64,000 bases of DNA, from positions 434,001-498,000 of the forward strand of contig NZ_MAFQ01000006.1 of NCBI RefSeq assembly GCF_002013895.1, in the 5' to 3' direction. This DNA comes from Mycobacteroides franklinii (GTDB lineage: Bacteria; Actinomycetota; Actinomycetes; Mycobacteriales; Mycobacteriaceae). The translations under genes and the position numbers were made by a program. Below the pieces are notes generated by a model that was given only the letters and a program-made list of their open reading frames with translations, made no database searches and was not told where the DNA came from. Below are positions 10,373-17,850 of this stretch, one piece after another. Position 1 is the stretch's first letter. The number at the start of each line of letters is the position of its first letter.

Positions 10373-11254
10373 ATGAGCGACAAACGATCTTCACTCGACG
10401 AGGTCGTCGCCGAACTACGCAGCGGGATGACCATCGGTCTCGGCGGCTGGGGCTCCCGCCGCAAGCCGATGGCGTTCGTGCGCGCGATTCTGCGCTCGGA
10501 CGTCAAGGATCTGACGGTCGTCACCTATGGCGGGCCGGACTTGGGTCTGCTGTGTTCCGCGGGCAAGGTGAAGAGGGCCTACTACGGCTTCGTCTCCCTG
10601 GACTCGCCGCCCTTCTACGACCCGTGGTTCGCCAAGGCGCGCACGACCGGCGCCATCGAGTCCCGCGAGATGGACGAGGGCATGGTCAAGTGCGGCTTGG
10701 AAGCCGCCGCCGCCCGGCTGCCATTCCTGCCCATCCGGGCCGGGCTGGGATCCGACGTCATGAACTTCTGGGGCGACGAGCTCAAGACGGTCACCTCTCC
10801 GTACGCCGACTCATCGGGGCAAGCGGAAACCCTGGTCGCGATGCCCGCGCTGAACCTGGATGCCGCTTTCGTGCATCTGAACCTGGGTGACGCCACCGGC
10901 AATGCCGCGTACACCGGCGTCGACCCGTACTTCGACGACTTGTACTGCATGGCCGCCGAACGTCGCTACCTGTCGGTGGAGAAGGTGGTATCCACCGAAG
11001 AGTTGGTAAAATCCGTTCCCCTGCAGTCGCTTCTGCTGAACCGCATGATGGTCGACAAGGTGGTCGAGGCCCCGGGTGGCGCGCACTTCACCATCGGCGC
11101 CGCCGACTACGGCCGCGACGAGAAATTCCAGCGGCACTACGCCGAGGCCGCCGGTGACCCCGAGTCCTGGCAGAAGTTTGTCGACACCTATCTGTCTGGT
11201 TCCGAAGAGGATTACCAGGCAGCCGTCAAGCGTTTCAAGGAGGCGCAGGCATGA
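10373..11254 (+). CDS. ipdA: IpdA, alpha subunit of the ring-C opening hydrolase (CoA-transferase fold)
   Basis: 293 residues; AGAGGAG stands ahead of ATG 10373. Seen: glycine-rich start GMTIGLGGWGSRRKPM as in CoA-transferase alpha subunits, then SREMDEGMVKCGLEAA. Known: IpdAB (Rv3551-Rv3552) looks like a class I CoA-transferase but is a retro-Claisen-type hydrolase of COCHEA-CoA, opening the last steroid ring. The IpdA glutamate in the MDEGM segment (residue 102 here) is a plausible counterpart of the reported catalytic Glu; that alignment is from memory. It overlaps ipdB by four bases (ATGA), consistent with stoichiometric subunits. Confidence 0.93.
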   Translation: MSDKRSSLDEVVAELRSGMTIGLGGWGSRRKPMAFVRAILRSDVKDLTVVTYGGPDLGLLCSAGKVKRAYYGFVSLDSPPFYDPWFAKARTTGAIESREMDEGMVKCGLEAAAARLPFLPIRAGLGSDVMNFWGDELKTVTSPYADSSGQAETLVAMPALNLDAAFVHLNLGDATGNAAYTGVDPYFDDLYCMAAERRYLSVEKVVSTEELVKSVPLQSLLLNRMMVDKVVEAPGGAHFTIGAADYGRDEKFQRHYAEAAGDPESWQKFVDTYLSGSEEDYQAAVKRFKEAQA

Positions 11255-12000
11255 GCGAGGCAACCCGCGCGGAGGTATGCGCTGTCGCATGCGCCGAGTT
11301 GTTCAGGGACGCAGGCGAGATCATGGCCTCTGCGATGTCGACGATGTCCACCGTGGGTGCCCGGCTGGCGCGCCTCACCTTCTCCCCCGACCTGGTGCTC
11401 TCGGACGGCGAGGCCGTGCTGATGGCAGAAACACCGGCCATCGGTGGAATCTCGCCGATCGAGGGCTGGATGCCGTTCCGCAAGGTGTTCGACGTGGTGG
11501 CCTCGGGTCGCCGACATGTCGTCATGGGCGCCAATCAGATTGACCGCTACGGCAATCAGAACCTCTCAGCGTTCGGGCCGCTGCAGCACCCCACCCGGCA
11601 GATGTTCGGTGTGCGCGGTGCTCCCGGCAACACCATCAACCACGCCACCTCGTACTGGGTGGGCAACCATTCGGCGCGAGTGTTCGGCAATTCGGTCGAC
11701 GTCATCTCGGGCGTCGGCTACGACAAGGTCGACCCGGCGAACCCGGCGTTCAAGTACCTCAACGTGTTCCGGGTGATCTCGAACCTCGGCGTGTTCGACT
11801 TCAACGGCCCCAACCACGAGATGCAGGCCCTATCACTGCACCCCGGCGTCTCGGCCGAGGACGTCGCGTCCAACACCGGCTTCGAGGTACATGGGCTGGC
11901 CGACGCCGGTGAGACCCGAACGCCGACCGGCGAAGAGCTTCGGATCATTCGTGAGGTGATCGATCCGAAGTCGTTCCGGGACAAGGAAGTCAAGCAATGA
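11251..12000 (+). CDS. ipdB: IpdB, beta subunit of the ring-C opening hydrolase
   Basis: 249 residues, the usual length for IpdB. Seen: CoA-transferase beta-type features such as SPDLVLSDGEAVLMAE and GANQIDRYGNQNLSAFGP. It works as the IpdAB heterodimer pair on the ring-C CoA thioester. It overlaps ipdA at its start and ipdC at its end, each by an ATGA, so translation of all three genes is probably coupled. No anomalies were seen. Confidence 0.93.
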   Translation: MSEATRAEVCAVACAELFRDAGEIMASAMSTMSTVGARLARLTFSPDLVLSDGEAVLMAETPAIGGISPIEGWMPFRKVFDVVASGRRHVVMGANQIDRYGNQNLSAFGPLQHPTRQMFGVRGAPGNTINHATSYWVGNHSARVFGNSVDVISGVGYDKVDPANPAFKYLNVFRVISNLGVFDFNGPNHEMQALSLHPGVSAEDVASNTGFEVHGLADAGETRTPTGEELRIIREVIDPKSFRDKEVKQ

Positions 12001-13073
12001 GCGCACCGGTCCTCAGGACAGCACTGACCGAACTTGTCGGTATCGACCATCCCGTCGTGCAGACCGGGATGGGGTGGGTGGCCGGCCCACGGCTGGTCGC
12101 CGCGACCTCCAACGCCGGCGGCCTGGGCATCCTGGCCTCGGCGACCATGACGCTCGACGAGTTGATCGCCGCCGTCGCGAAGACGAAGTCGCTGACCGAC
12201 AAACCTTTCGGTGTGAACATCCGCGCCGACGCCGGCGACGCCACCGAGCGCATCGATCTGCTGATCCGCGAGAGGGTCAAGGTGGCCTCGTTCGCGCTAG
12301 CACCCAAGCAGGATCTGATTGCCAAACTGAAAGACAATGGCGTGGTGGTGGTTCCGTCCATCGGAGCGGCCAAACATGCCAAGAAGGTCGCGGCCTGGGG
12401 CGCCGACGCAGTGATCGTGCAGGGCGGTGAGGGCGGTGGCCACACCGGTCCGGTCGCCACCACCCTGCTGCTGCCCTCGGTGCTCGACGCCGTGAAGGAC
12501 ACCGGGATGCCGGTCATCGCCGCCGGTGGCTTTTTCGACGGACGTGGCCTGGCTGCCGCGTTGTCCTACGGGGCCGCCGGTGTCGCGATGGGCACCCGAT
12601 TCCTGCTGACCTCCGACAGCACTGTTCCGGATGCCGTCAAGCAGCGCTACCTGGCCTCCGATCTCGGCGGCACCGTGGTGTCCACCCGCGTCGACGGTAT
12701 GCCGCACCGGGTGCTGCGCACCGAGCTCGTCGAGAAGCTGGAGAGCGGTTCGCGGGTACGCGGCTTCACCGCCGCGGTACGCAACGCCGCCAAGTTCAAG
12801 AAGATGACGGGCATGTCGTGGGTGTCGATGGTCAAAGACGGTCTGGCGATGCGGCACGGCAAGGAGCTCACCTGGTCGCAGGTGCTCATGGCCGCCAACA
12901 CCCCGATGCTGCTGAAGGCAGGCCTGGTTGAGGGCAACACGAATGCCGGCGTGCTCGCCTCCGGGCAGGTGGCGGGCATTCTGGATGACCTGCCGAGCTG
13001 TCAGGAGTTGGTGGACGCGATCGTGACGGAAGCGGTCCAGCACCTCAAGAGCGCCAACGCCGCGATCATGTAG
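11997..13073 (+). CDS. ipdC: IpdC, FMN-dependent dehydrogenase of the nitronate monooxygenase family
   Basis: 358 residues. Seen: the NMO/2-nitropropane dioxygenase-type TIM-barrel hallmarks PVVQTGMGWVAGPRLVAATS at the N-terminus, VIVQGGEGGGHTG in the middle and VIAAGGFFDGRGLAAALSYG, which bind FMN. Known: IpdC (Rv3553) oxidises the 5-hydroxy indanone carboxyl-CoA intermediate during C/D-ring degradation. It is the last gene of the echA20 operon, overlapping ipdB by four bases. In M. tuberculosis fdxB follows; here fdxB is absent and a small secreted protein gene comes next. Confidence 0.9.
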   Translation: MSAPVLRTALTELVGIDHPVVQTGMGWVAGPRLVAATSNAGGLGILASATMTLDELIAAVAKTKSLTDKPFGVNIRADAGDATERIDLLIRERVKVASFALAPKQDLIAKLKDNGVVVVPSIGAAKHAKKVAAWGADAVIVQGGEGGGHTGPVATTLLLPSVLDAVKDTGMPVIAAGGFFDGRGLAAALSYGAAGVAMGTRFLLTSDSTVPDAVKQRYLASDLGGTVVSTRVDGMPHRVLRTELVEKLESGSRVRGFTAAVRNAAKFKKMTGMSWVSMVKDGLAMRHGKELTWSQVLMAANTPMLLKAGLVEGNTNAGVLASGQVAGILDDLPSCQELVDAIVTEAVQHLKSANAAIM

Positions 13074-13159
13074 CCACCGAGCAGGAAACGCACCACATTC
13101 CCACTCAGCCTGAAGTAAAACTCCAGGTGATTCACAGACTCCGGGAGAATCCTGGAAAT

Positions 13160-13498
13160 GTGATTCACCGAATGTTCACTTTGCCGACCGCTGCCTGTTG
13201 TTGTGCTGCCGCGGCCGCGGTCGTCTTCTCTCCCCTCGCCGCGGCAGATCCGGACCAGCCGTCCAGCCCGAATCACGGTATTCACACCCCTGCACAGGGC
13301 TCTATGGAGCTACCCACCGACCGCGGCCGTCGCCATGTGCTGCGCCAAGACCAGGGCGTCGGCGGAGCGGATCCCGACGTACCGTACGGAACCAACCCCT
13401 ACGTGCCGGACCACGCGAACGATATCGGTGGGGCCAATCCGGACACTCCGCTCGGCACCGATCCCGATGTGCCCTACGGGACCTGGGCGCAGAGCTAG
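13160..13498 (+). CDS. Small secreted protein with Asp-Pro-rich repeats, function unknown
   Basis: I do not recognise this gene. From GTG 13160 it encodes 112 residues (108 from ATG 13172; GTG 13127 is also open). Seen: a hydrophobic, Cys/Ala-rich signal region ending near LAAADPDQ, so export is likely, then a low-complexity tail with imperfect repeats: GGADPDVPYGTNPYVP and GGANPDTPLGTDPDVPYGT. It follows ipdC by under 100 bases and converges on another small secreted protein, the two stop codons sharing one CTAG. The Shine-Dalgarno sequence is weak for every start, so the start is uncertain. Confidence 0.6.
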   Translation: MIHRMFTLPTAACCCAAAAAVVFSPLAAADPDQPSSPNHGIHTPAQGSMELPTDRGRRHVLRQDQGVGGADPDVPYGTNPYVPDHANDIGGANPDTPLGTDPDVPYGTWAQS

Positions 13499-13833
13499 TC
13501 TCCCGGTAACGGAGCCGGCAGATCCGGCTGCGGCACAATGCCGCCCGATGCCGGGACCGGCGCGTCGGGTGCCGGAGTGTTGTAGATATCGATGCTGTCC
13601 CGCTGGTTCCAACCGCCCCAGGACTGGTCTCCCCAGCCGCCCGGGTATTGCGAAAGCTGTGGCGGCAGATCACCCATCGACTGCGGCAGCATATTGAGCA
13701 CGCCGCTGGGTACCCCGGGGATTCCCGGGACATAACAAATCTCCGGAGGGCACGGTTCGGCATATGCCGGGGCACCGCTCGCCATAACGCCCAACGCCGC
13801 CGCTGCCGTGCCGATCAGGATTCCTGCGCGCAT
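13495..13833 (-). CDS. Small secreted Pro/Gly-rich protein, function unknown
   Basis: 112 residues from ATG 13833, with GAGGGG just upstream; the frame is open further upstream but without a signal peptide. Seen: signal peptide with positive start MRAGILIG, an Ala-rich core and a probable AYA cleavage site before EPCPPEIC, then a Pro-, Gly- and Trp-rich mature part (GVPSGVLNMLPQSMGDLPPQ, GGWGDQSWGGW). Two Cys flank PPEI and could form a small disulfide loop. It converges on the repeat protein at 13160 and precedes fadA6 by 91 bases in the same strand sense. No family recognised. Confidence 0.65.
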   Translation of the reverse strand: MRAGILIGTAAAALGVMASGAPAYAEPCPPEICYVPGIPGVPSGVLNMLPQSMGDLPPQLSQYPGGWGDQSWGGWNQRDSIDIYNTPAPDAPVPASGGIVPQPDLPAPLPGD

Positions 13834-13924
13834 ACCCCTCAGGCTACGCCCGCGAATGTTGGCCCCTCCGTGGAAAGACAGCGGAAGGGTCAACATTCGC
13901 GATGAACTCAGATTCGCGATGAAC

Positions 13925-15073
13925 TCAGAGGCGTTCGATGATGGTGACGTTGGCGGTGCCGCCGCCCTCGCACATCGTCTGCAGGCCGTAGCGGCCGCCG
14001 GTGCGCTCCAGCTCGTTGAGCATGGTGGCGAACAGCTTGGCGCCGGTGGCACCCAACGGGTGCCCCAAAGCCATGGCCCCGCCATTCGGGTTGACCTTCT
14101 TCAGGTCGACGTCCAGCTCCTTGGCCCAGGCCAGCACGACGGGGGCGAAGGCCTCGTTGATCTCCACGACATCGATATCGTCCATGGTCAGACCGGTCTT
14201 CTCCAGCGCGTACCGGGTGGCCGGGATCGGTCCCGTCAGCATGAACACCGGGTCGTCGCCCCGGGCGCTGATGTGGTGGACGCGTGCACGCGGCGTGAGG
14301 CCGTGCGCCTTCACCGCGCCCTCGGAGGCCACCAACGTGGCGCTACCGCCATCGGAGATCTGGCTGGCGAGCGCCGCGGTGAGGCGCCCGCCCTCGACCA
14401 GAGGCTTCAGGCTTGCCAACTTCTCCAGGGTGGATTCGCGGGGGCCCTCGTCGACGCGGAAGTCGCCCACAGGGATGATCTCGTTGTCGAAGTGCCCGTT
14501 GCGGATTGCGGCGAATGCCTTCTCGTGGCTGGAGAGCGCGAAAAGCTCCATCTCCTCACGGCTGATGTCCCACTTCTCGGCGATCATTTCGGCGCCTCTG
14601 AACTGAGAGATTTCCTGATCGCCATAGCGGTGCAGCCAGCCCTCGGATTCTGCTGTGGGCGAGGTGAACCCATATTCCTTGCCGACGAGCATCGCCGCCG
14701 AGATCGGAATCTGGCTCATGTTCTGGAAACCACCGGCCACCACCAGGTCCGCGGTTCCGGACATAACAGCCTGCGCGGCAAAGGAAATAGCCTGCTGGCT
14801 CGATCCACACTGACGGTCGACGGTGCAACCCGGCACCTCTTCGGGGTACCCGCCGGCCAACCACGCCAACCGTCCGGCATTGCCGGCCTGTCCGCCGATG
14901 GCGTCCAACACACCCATGTACACGTCGTCGATGGCGTCGGGATCGACGTCGACGCGATCGAAGAGCCCCTTGAAGGTGGCCGCACCCAGATCCAGCGGAT
15001 GCACCTTGGACAGCGAGCCGTTGCGCTTGCCGACAGCGGTACGCACAGCGTCGATGATGTACGCCTCAGACAT
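13925..15073 (-). CDS. fadA6: FadA6, acetyl-CoA acetyltransferase of C/D-ring degradation
   Basis: 382 residues. Seen: nucleophile loop DRQCGSSQQAISFAAQ, MALGHPLGATGAKL with the catalytic His, and TMCEGGGTANVTI with the second active Cys. Known: Rv3556c (FadA6) is the thiolase of the KstR2 regulon, cleaving CoA thioesters after the rings are open. It begins 18 bases downstream of the kstR2 stop in the same direction, so the regulator and thiolase probably share a transcript controlled at 15758. It is distinct from FadA5, the side-chain thiolase. Confidence 0.92.
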   Translation of the reverse strand: MSEAYIIDAVRTAVGKRNGSLSKVHPLDLGAATFKGLFDRVDVDPDAIDDVYMGVLDAIGGQAGNAGRLAWLAGGYPEEVPGCTVDRQCGSSQQAISFAAQAVMSGTADLVVAGGFQNMSQIPISAAMLVGKEYGFTSPTAESEGWLHRYGDQEISQFRGAEMIAEKWDISREEMELFALSSHEKAFAAIRNGHFDNEIIPVGDFRVDEGPRESTLEKLASLKPLVEGGRLTAALASQISDGGSATLVASEGAVKAHGLTPRARVHHISARGDDPVFMLTGPIPATRYALEKTGLTMDDIDVVEINEAFAPVVLAWAKELDVDLKKVNPNGGAMALGHPLGATGAKLFATMLNELERTGGRYGLQTMCEGGGTANVTIIERL

Positions 15074-15091
15074 GGTGAATCTCCTTATTTT

Positions 15092-15742
15092 TCAGATGTT
15101 CTCAGACGAATGCCCGACGGTGATCCCGCCGAGGACGATCGAGAGGTACTGTTCGGCGACTTCCTGCGCGGTGCGTGAACCACCGGGGCGGAACCAGCGC
15201 ACCGATACCCAGGTGGCGTCGCGGATGAACCGGTACACCACAGCCACGTCGAGATCAGGGCGGAAGTAGCCCTGATCGATGCCGTCGCGCAGCACTTCCA
15301 GCCACAGCTGGCGTTGCTCGGTATTGAGCTCATTAAGGTAGGAGAACCGCTCTTGCGACAGCAGCCGGGGCGCCTCCGCCTGGTAGATGGCGACCTGCGC
15401 ATGTTTGGTTTCAATCGCATCGAACGATGCCAGGAACAGGCCCTTGAGCGTGTCAACCGGATTCAGGTTGGCGGCCGCAATCTCGCGATAGCGTGCGAAC
15501 AGTCCCTCAAGAAAGTCCCGCAGCAGTTCGTCGACGATCGCCTCTTTGGAATCGAAGTGGTGATAGAGGCTGCCCGACAGGATCCCGGCGGCGTCGGCGA
15601 TATCGCGCACGGTGGTCGCACGCAGACCACGCTCGGCGAACATTTCGGCGGCAAGGCTCAGTAGCTCGTCGCGCCGGGACGGCTGCGATGCGCTACTTGC
15701 GCGAAGAGCGTCCGACTCTCGCACCTCGGTCACCTTGTCCAC
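15092..15742 (-). CDS. kstR2: KstR2, TetR-family repressor of C/D-ring genes
   Basis: 216 residues from GTG 15742; a GTG at 15733 is spaced better from the GGGGAG and would give 213. Seen: TetR helix-turn-helix LRATTVRDIADAAGILSGSL followed by YHHFDSKEAIVDELL, then a larger ligand domain. Known: KstR2 (Rv3557c) represses about fifteen genes and is released by HIP-CoA made by FadD3. All three operators expected for this regulon lie in the window, one of them directly upstream of this gene, so it is autoregulated. Confidence 0.93.
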   Translation of the reverse strand: MDKVTEVRESDALRASSASQPSRRDELLSLAAEMFAERGLRATTVRDIADAAGILSGSLYHHFDSKEAIVDELLRDFLEGLFARYREIAAANLNPVDTLKGLFLASFDAIETKHAQVAIYQAEAPRLLSQERFSYLNELNTEQRQLWLEVLRDGIDQGYFRPDLDVAVVYRFIRDATWVSVRWFRPGGSRTAQEVAEQYLSIVLGGITVGHSSENI

Positions 15743-15757
15743 CTCCCCACTGTATCA

Positions 15758-15771
15758 ACCAAGCGCTTGTT
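15758..15771. promoter_or_regulatory. KstR2 operator upstream of kstR2-fadA6
   Basis: ACCAAGCGCTTGTT matches ANCAAGNNCTTGNT fully. It occupies the 50-base gap between the ipdF stop and the kstR2 start, 16 bases from the latter, where it would overlap the promoter and allow autoregulation. Confidence 0.9.
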
Positions 15772-15792
15772 TGGTCGAACGCGTATCCGATG

Positions 15793-16617
15793 TCACGCCC
15801 GCTGGCTGGACACCGAGATGACCTCACCGGTCAGGTAGCTCGAATAGTCACTGGCCAAGAAGGCGATGGTCGCCGCGACCTCCCACGGCTCGGCGGCGCG
15901 ACCGAAGGCCTCGTCGGAGGACAACTTGTCCAGCAGGTCCGATGAGGTCACCTTGTCGAGGAACTTGTGCCGGGCGATGCTCGGGGCAACGGCGTTGATA
16001 CGCACCCCGTGCTCGACGGCCTCGATGGCACTGCACCGGGTCAGCGCCATGACACCGGCCTTGGCTGCGGCGTAGTGCGACTGCCCGTATTGCGCGCGCC
16101 AACCCAACACACTCGCGTTGTTGACGATGACGCCGCCGTGGCCGGCTTCGCGGAAGTAGCGCAGGGCGGCGCGGGTTGCGCGGAACGTGGAGGTCAGGGT
16201 CACATCGAGCACCCGGTCCCACTGATCGTCGGTCATATCCGCGACCGGGGTCTCGCCGCCGAGACCGGCATTGTTCACCAGCACGTCGATACGGCCCAGG
16301 GCAGCAACAGATTCCGTGATCAGCGCATCCACGGCCTCGGTGGAAGTGACATCGCACACCACCGCGGCAACCTTGCCCAGCCCGAGCGCGGCGAGCTCGT
16401 CCCGCGTCTCGGTGAGACGACGCTCGTGATAATCCGAGACGACAACGTCGGCGCCCTCGGCCAGCGCACGACGTGCGGTCGACGAGCCGATCCCGGTCCC
16501 GGCGGCCGCAGTCACGACGACCGCCTTACCCTTCAGGAGACCGTGTCCGTCAATCTCTTTCGGGGCCTGCGACAAGCTCACTAGCTGTGTTGCATGCTCT
16601 TCGCGCGGAGCGCTCAT
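15793..16617 (-). CDS. ipdF: IpdF, short-chain reductase of the C/D-ring pathway
   Basis: 274 residues, the first 25 forming an N-terminal extension before the Rossmann start. Seen: TAAAGTGIGSSTARRA for cofactor binding, NNAGLGGETPV, and YAAAK with a preceding Ser. Known: IpdF (Rv3559c) handles the 5-hydroxy/5-oxo interconversion of the indanone CoA intermediates. It overlaps fadE30 by four bases (ATGA) and precedes kstR2 by 50, matching the M. tuberculosis order except that PPE64 (Rv3558) is absent between kstR2 and ipdF. PPE loss or absence is usual outside slow growers. Confidence 0.9.
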   Translation of the reverse strand: MSAPREEHATQLVSLSQAPKEIDGHGLLKGKAVVVTAAAGTGIGSSTARRALAEGADVVVSDYHERRLTETRDELAALGLGKVAAVVCDVTSTEAVDALITESVAALGRIDVLVNNAGLGGETPVADMTDDQWDRVLDVTLTSTFRATRAALRYFREAGHGGVIVNNASVLGWRAQYGQSHYAAAKAGVMALTRCSAIEAVEHGVRINAVAPSIARHKFLDKVTSSDLLDKLSSDEAFGRAAEPWEVAATIAFLASDYSSYLTGEVISVSSQRA

Positions 16618-17807
16618 CGCACCTCTCTCGGTAGTCCGAGCACCCGCTCGGAGATGATGTTGCGTTGAATCTCATTGGAGCCGCCGTAGATGGTGTCGGC
16701 GCGCGAGAACAGGAACAGCCGCTGCCACTCGTCCATCTCGCCGCCATCGGTCAACAGGGTCGACTTTCCGATGATCTCCATCGCTAGCTCACCCAGGTCA
16801 CGATGCCAGTTGGCCCACAACAGCTTTGACACATTGTCCTGACCGGGCCGTTCCTCGTCCATGGTGGCCAGTGCGTACGCACGCATGGTCCGCAGGCCCA
16901 CATAGGCCTGCGCGAGGCGCTCCCGGATGGCCGGATCGTCCGCCGACCCGTTGGATTTGGCCAGCTCGGACAGTCGGGAAAGCTCACGGGCATAAGTGAT
17001 CTGGTTGCCGAGGGTCGACACACCGCGTTCGAAGGTGAGGGTGCCCATGGCGACCCGCCAGCCGTCGCCGGGCTCGCCGACCACCAGATCGGCGGAGGTA
17101 CGCGCGTTGTCGAAGAACACCTCGTTGAACTCCGAGGTACAGGTCAGCTGGATGATCGGCCGAATCTCGACACCCGGCTGATCAAGGGGCACAAGCAGAT
17201 ACGAAAGACCCTTGTGGCGCGAGGATCCGGGTTCGGTCCGTGCGACAACAAAGCACCACTGGGACTGCAGGGCCAGGGAGGTCCACACCTTCTGCCCGTT
17301 GATCACCCATTCGTCACCGTCAAGCACCGCGGAGGTCGACACGTTGGCAAGATCGGACCCGGCCCCGGGTTCCGAATAGCCCTGGCACCACAGTTCCGTG
17401 ACGTCGCGGATGGTGGGCAGAAAGCGCTGTTGCTGTTGCGGGGTGCCATAGGCGATGAGCGTCGGCCCCAGCAGTTCCTCGCCCAGGTGGTTGACCTTGT
17501 GGGGCGCCTCCGCCCGCGCGTACTCCTCGTAGAAGATGACTCGCTGGCTCACCGTGGCCCCACGGCCACCGTGCTCGACGGGCCAGCCCAGGCAGGTCCA
17601 GCCCGCGGCGGCCAGATGACGGTTCCAGGCGAGACGCTCTTCGAAGGCCTCGTGCTCACTGCCGGGGCCACCAAGGCCCTTCAGCTCGGCGAACTCACCG
17701 ACAAGGTTCTCGGCCAGCCATTCCCGGATCTCGGCGCGCACCTGGTCGTCGGACATCTCCGACATAGGTTGTCCGGCCGGCGCCGGTGATACTTGCGACT
17801 CAACCAC
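16614..17807 (-). CDS. fadE30: FadE30, acyl-CoA dehydrogenase of C/D-ring degradation
   Basis: 397 residues from GTG 17807; ATG codons at positions 15 and 18 are alternatives. Seen: QGYSEPGAGSDLANVSTSAV and NGQKVWTSLALQSQW, the standard ACAD substrate and FAD segments, then LTFERGVS with the catalytic-base region and GGSNEIQRNIISERVLG at the end. Known: Rv3560c belongs to the KstR2 regulon; I recall FadE30 and FadE33 being described as the heterotetramer IpdE1-IpdE2, acting on the 5-hydroxy indanone carboxyl-CoA. It diverges from fadD3 across a KstR2 operator. Confidence 0.9.
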   Translation of the reverse strand: MVESQVSPAPAGQPMSEMSDDQVRAEIREWLAENLVGEFAELKGLGGPGSEHEAFEERLAWNRHLAAAGWTCLGWPVEHGGRGATVSQRVIFYEEYARAEAPHKVNHLGEELLGPTLIAYGTPQQQQRFLPTIRDVTELWCQGYSEPGAGSDLANVSTSAVLDGDEWVINGQKVWTSLALQSQWCFVVARTEPGSSRHKGLSYLLVPLDQPGVEIRPIIQLTCTSEFNEVFFDNARTSADLVVGEPGDGWRVAMGTLTFERGVSTLGNQITYARELSRLSELAKSNGSADDPAIRERLAQAYVGLRTMRAYALATMDEERPGQDNVSKLLWANWHRDLGELAMEIIGKSTLLTDGGEMDEWQRLFLFSRADTIYGGSNEIQRNIISERVLGLPREVR

Positions 17808-17823
17808 TCCAGTAGGCTAACCT

Positions 17824-17837
17824 ACCAAGCACTTGCT
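17824..17837. promoter_or_regulatory. KstR2 operator between fadE30 and fadD3
   Basis: ACCAAGCACTTGCT fits ANCAAGNNCTTGNT. It is 17 bases from the fadE30 start and 14 from the fadD3 start, so it covers both promoters. The gap is so short that leaderless or near-leaderless messages are likely in at least one direction. Confidence 0.9.
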
Positions 17838-17850
17838 TTGTTAGAGGAGA

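Noticed and set aside
13127..13168. Direct repeat GTGATTCAC at 13127 and 13160
   Set aside because: Only nine bases; it explains the alternative GTG starts of the small secreted gene but is not convincing as an operator.
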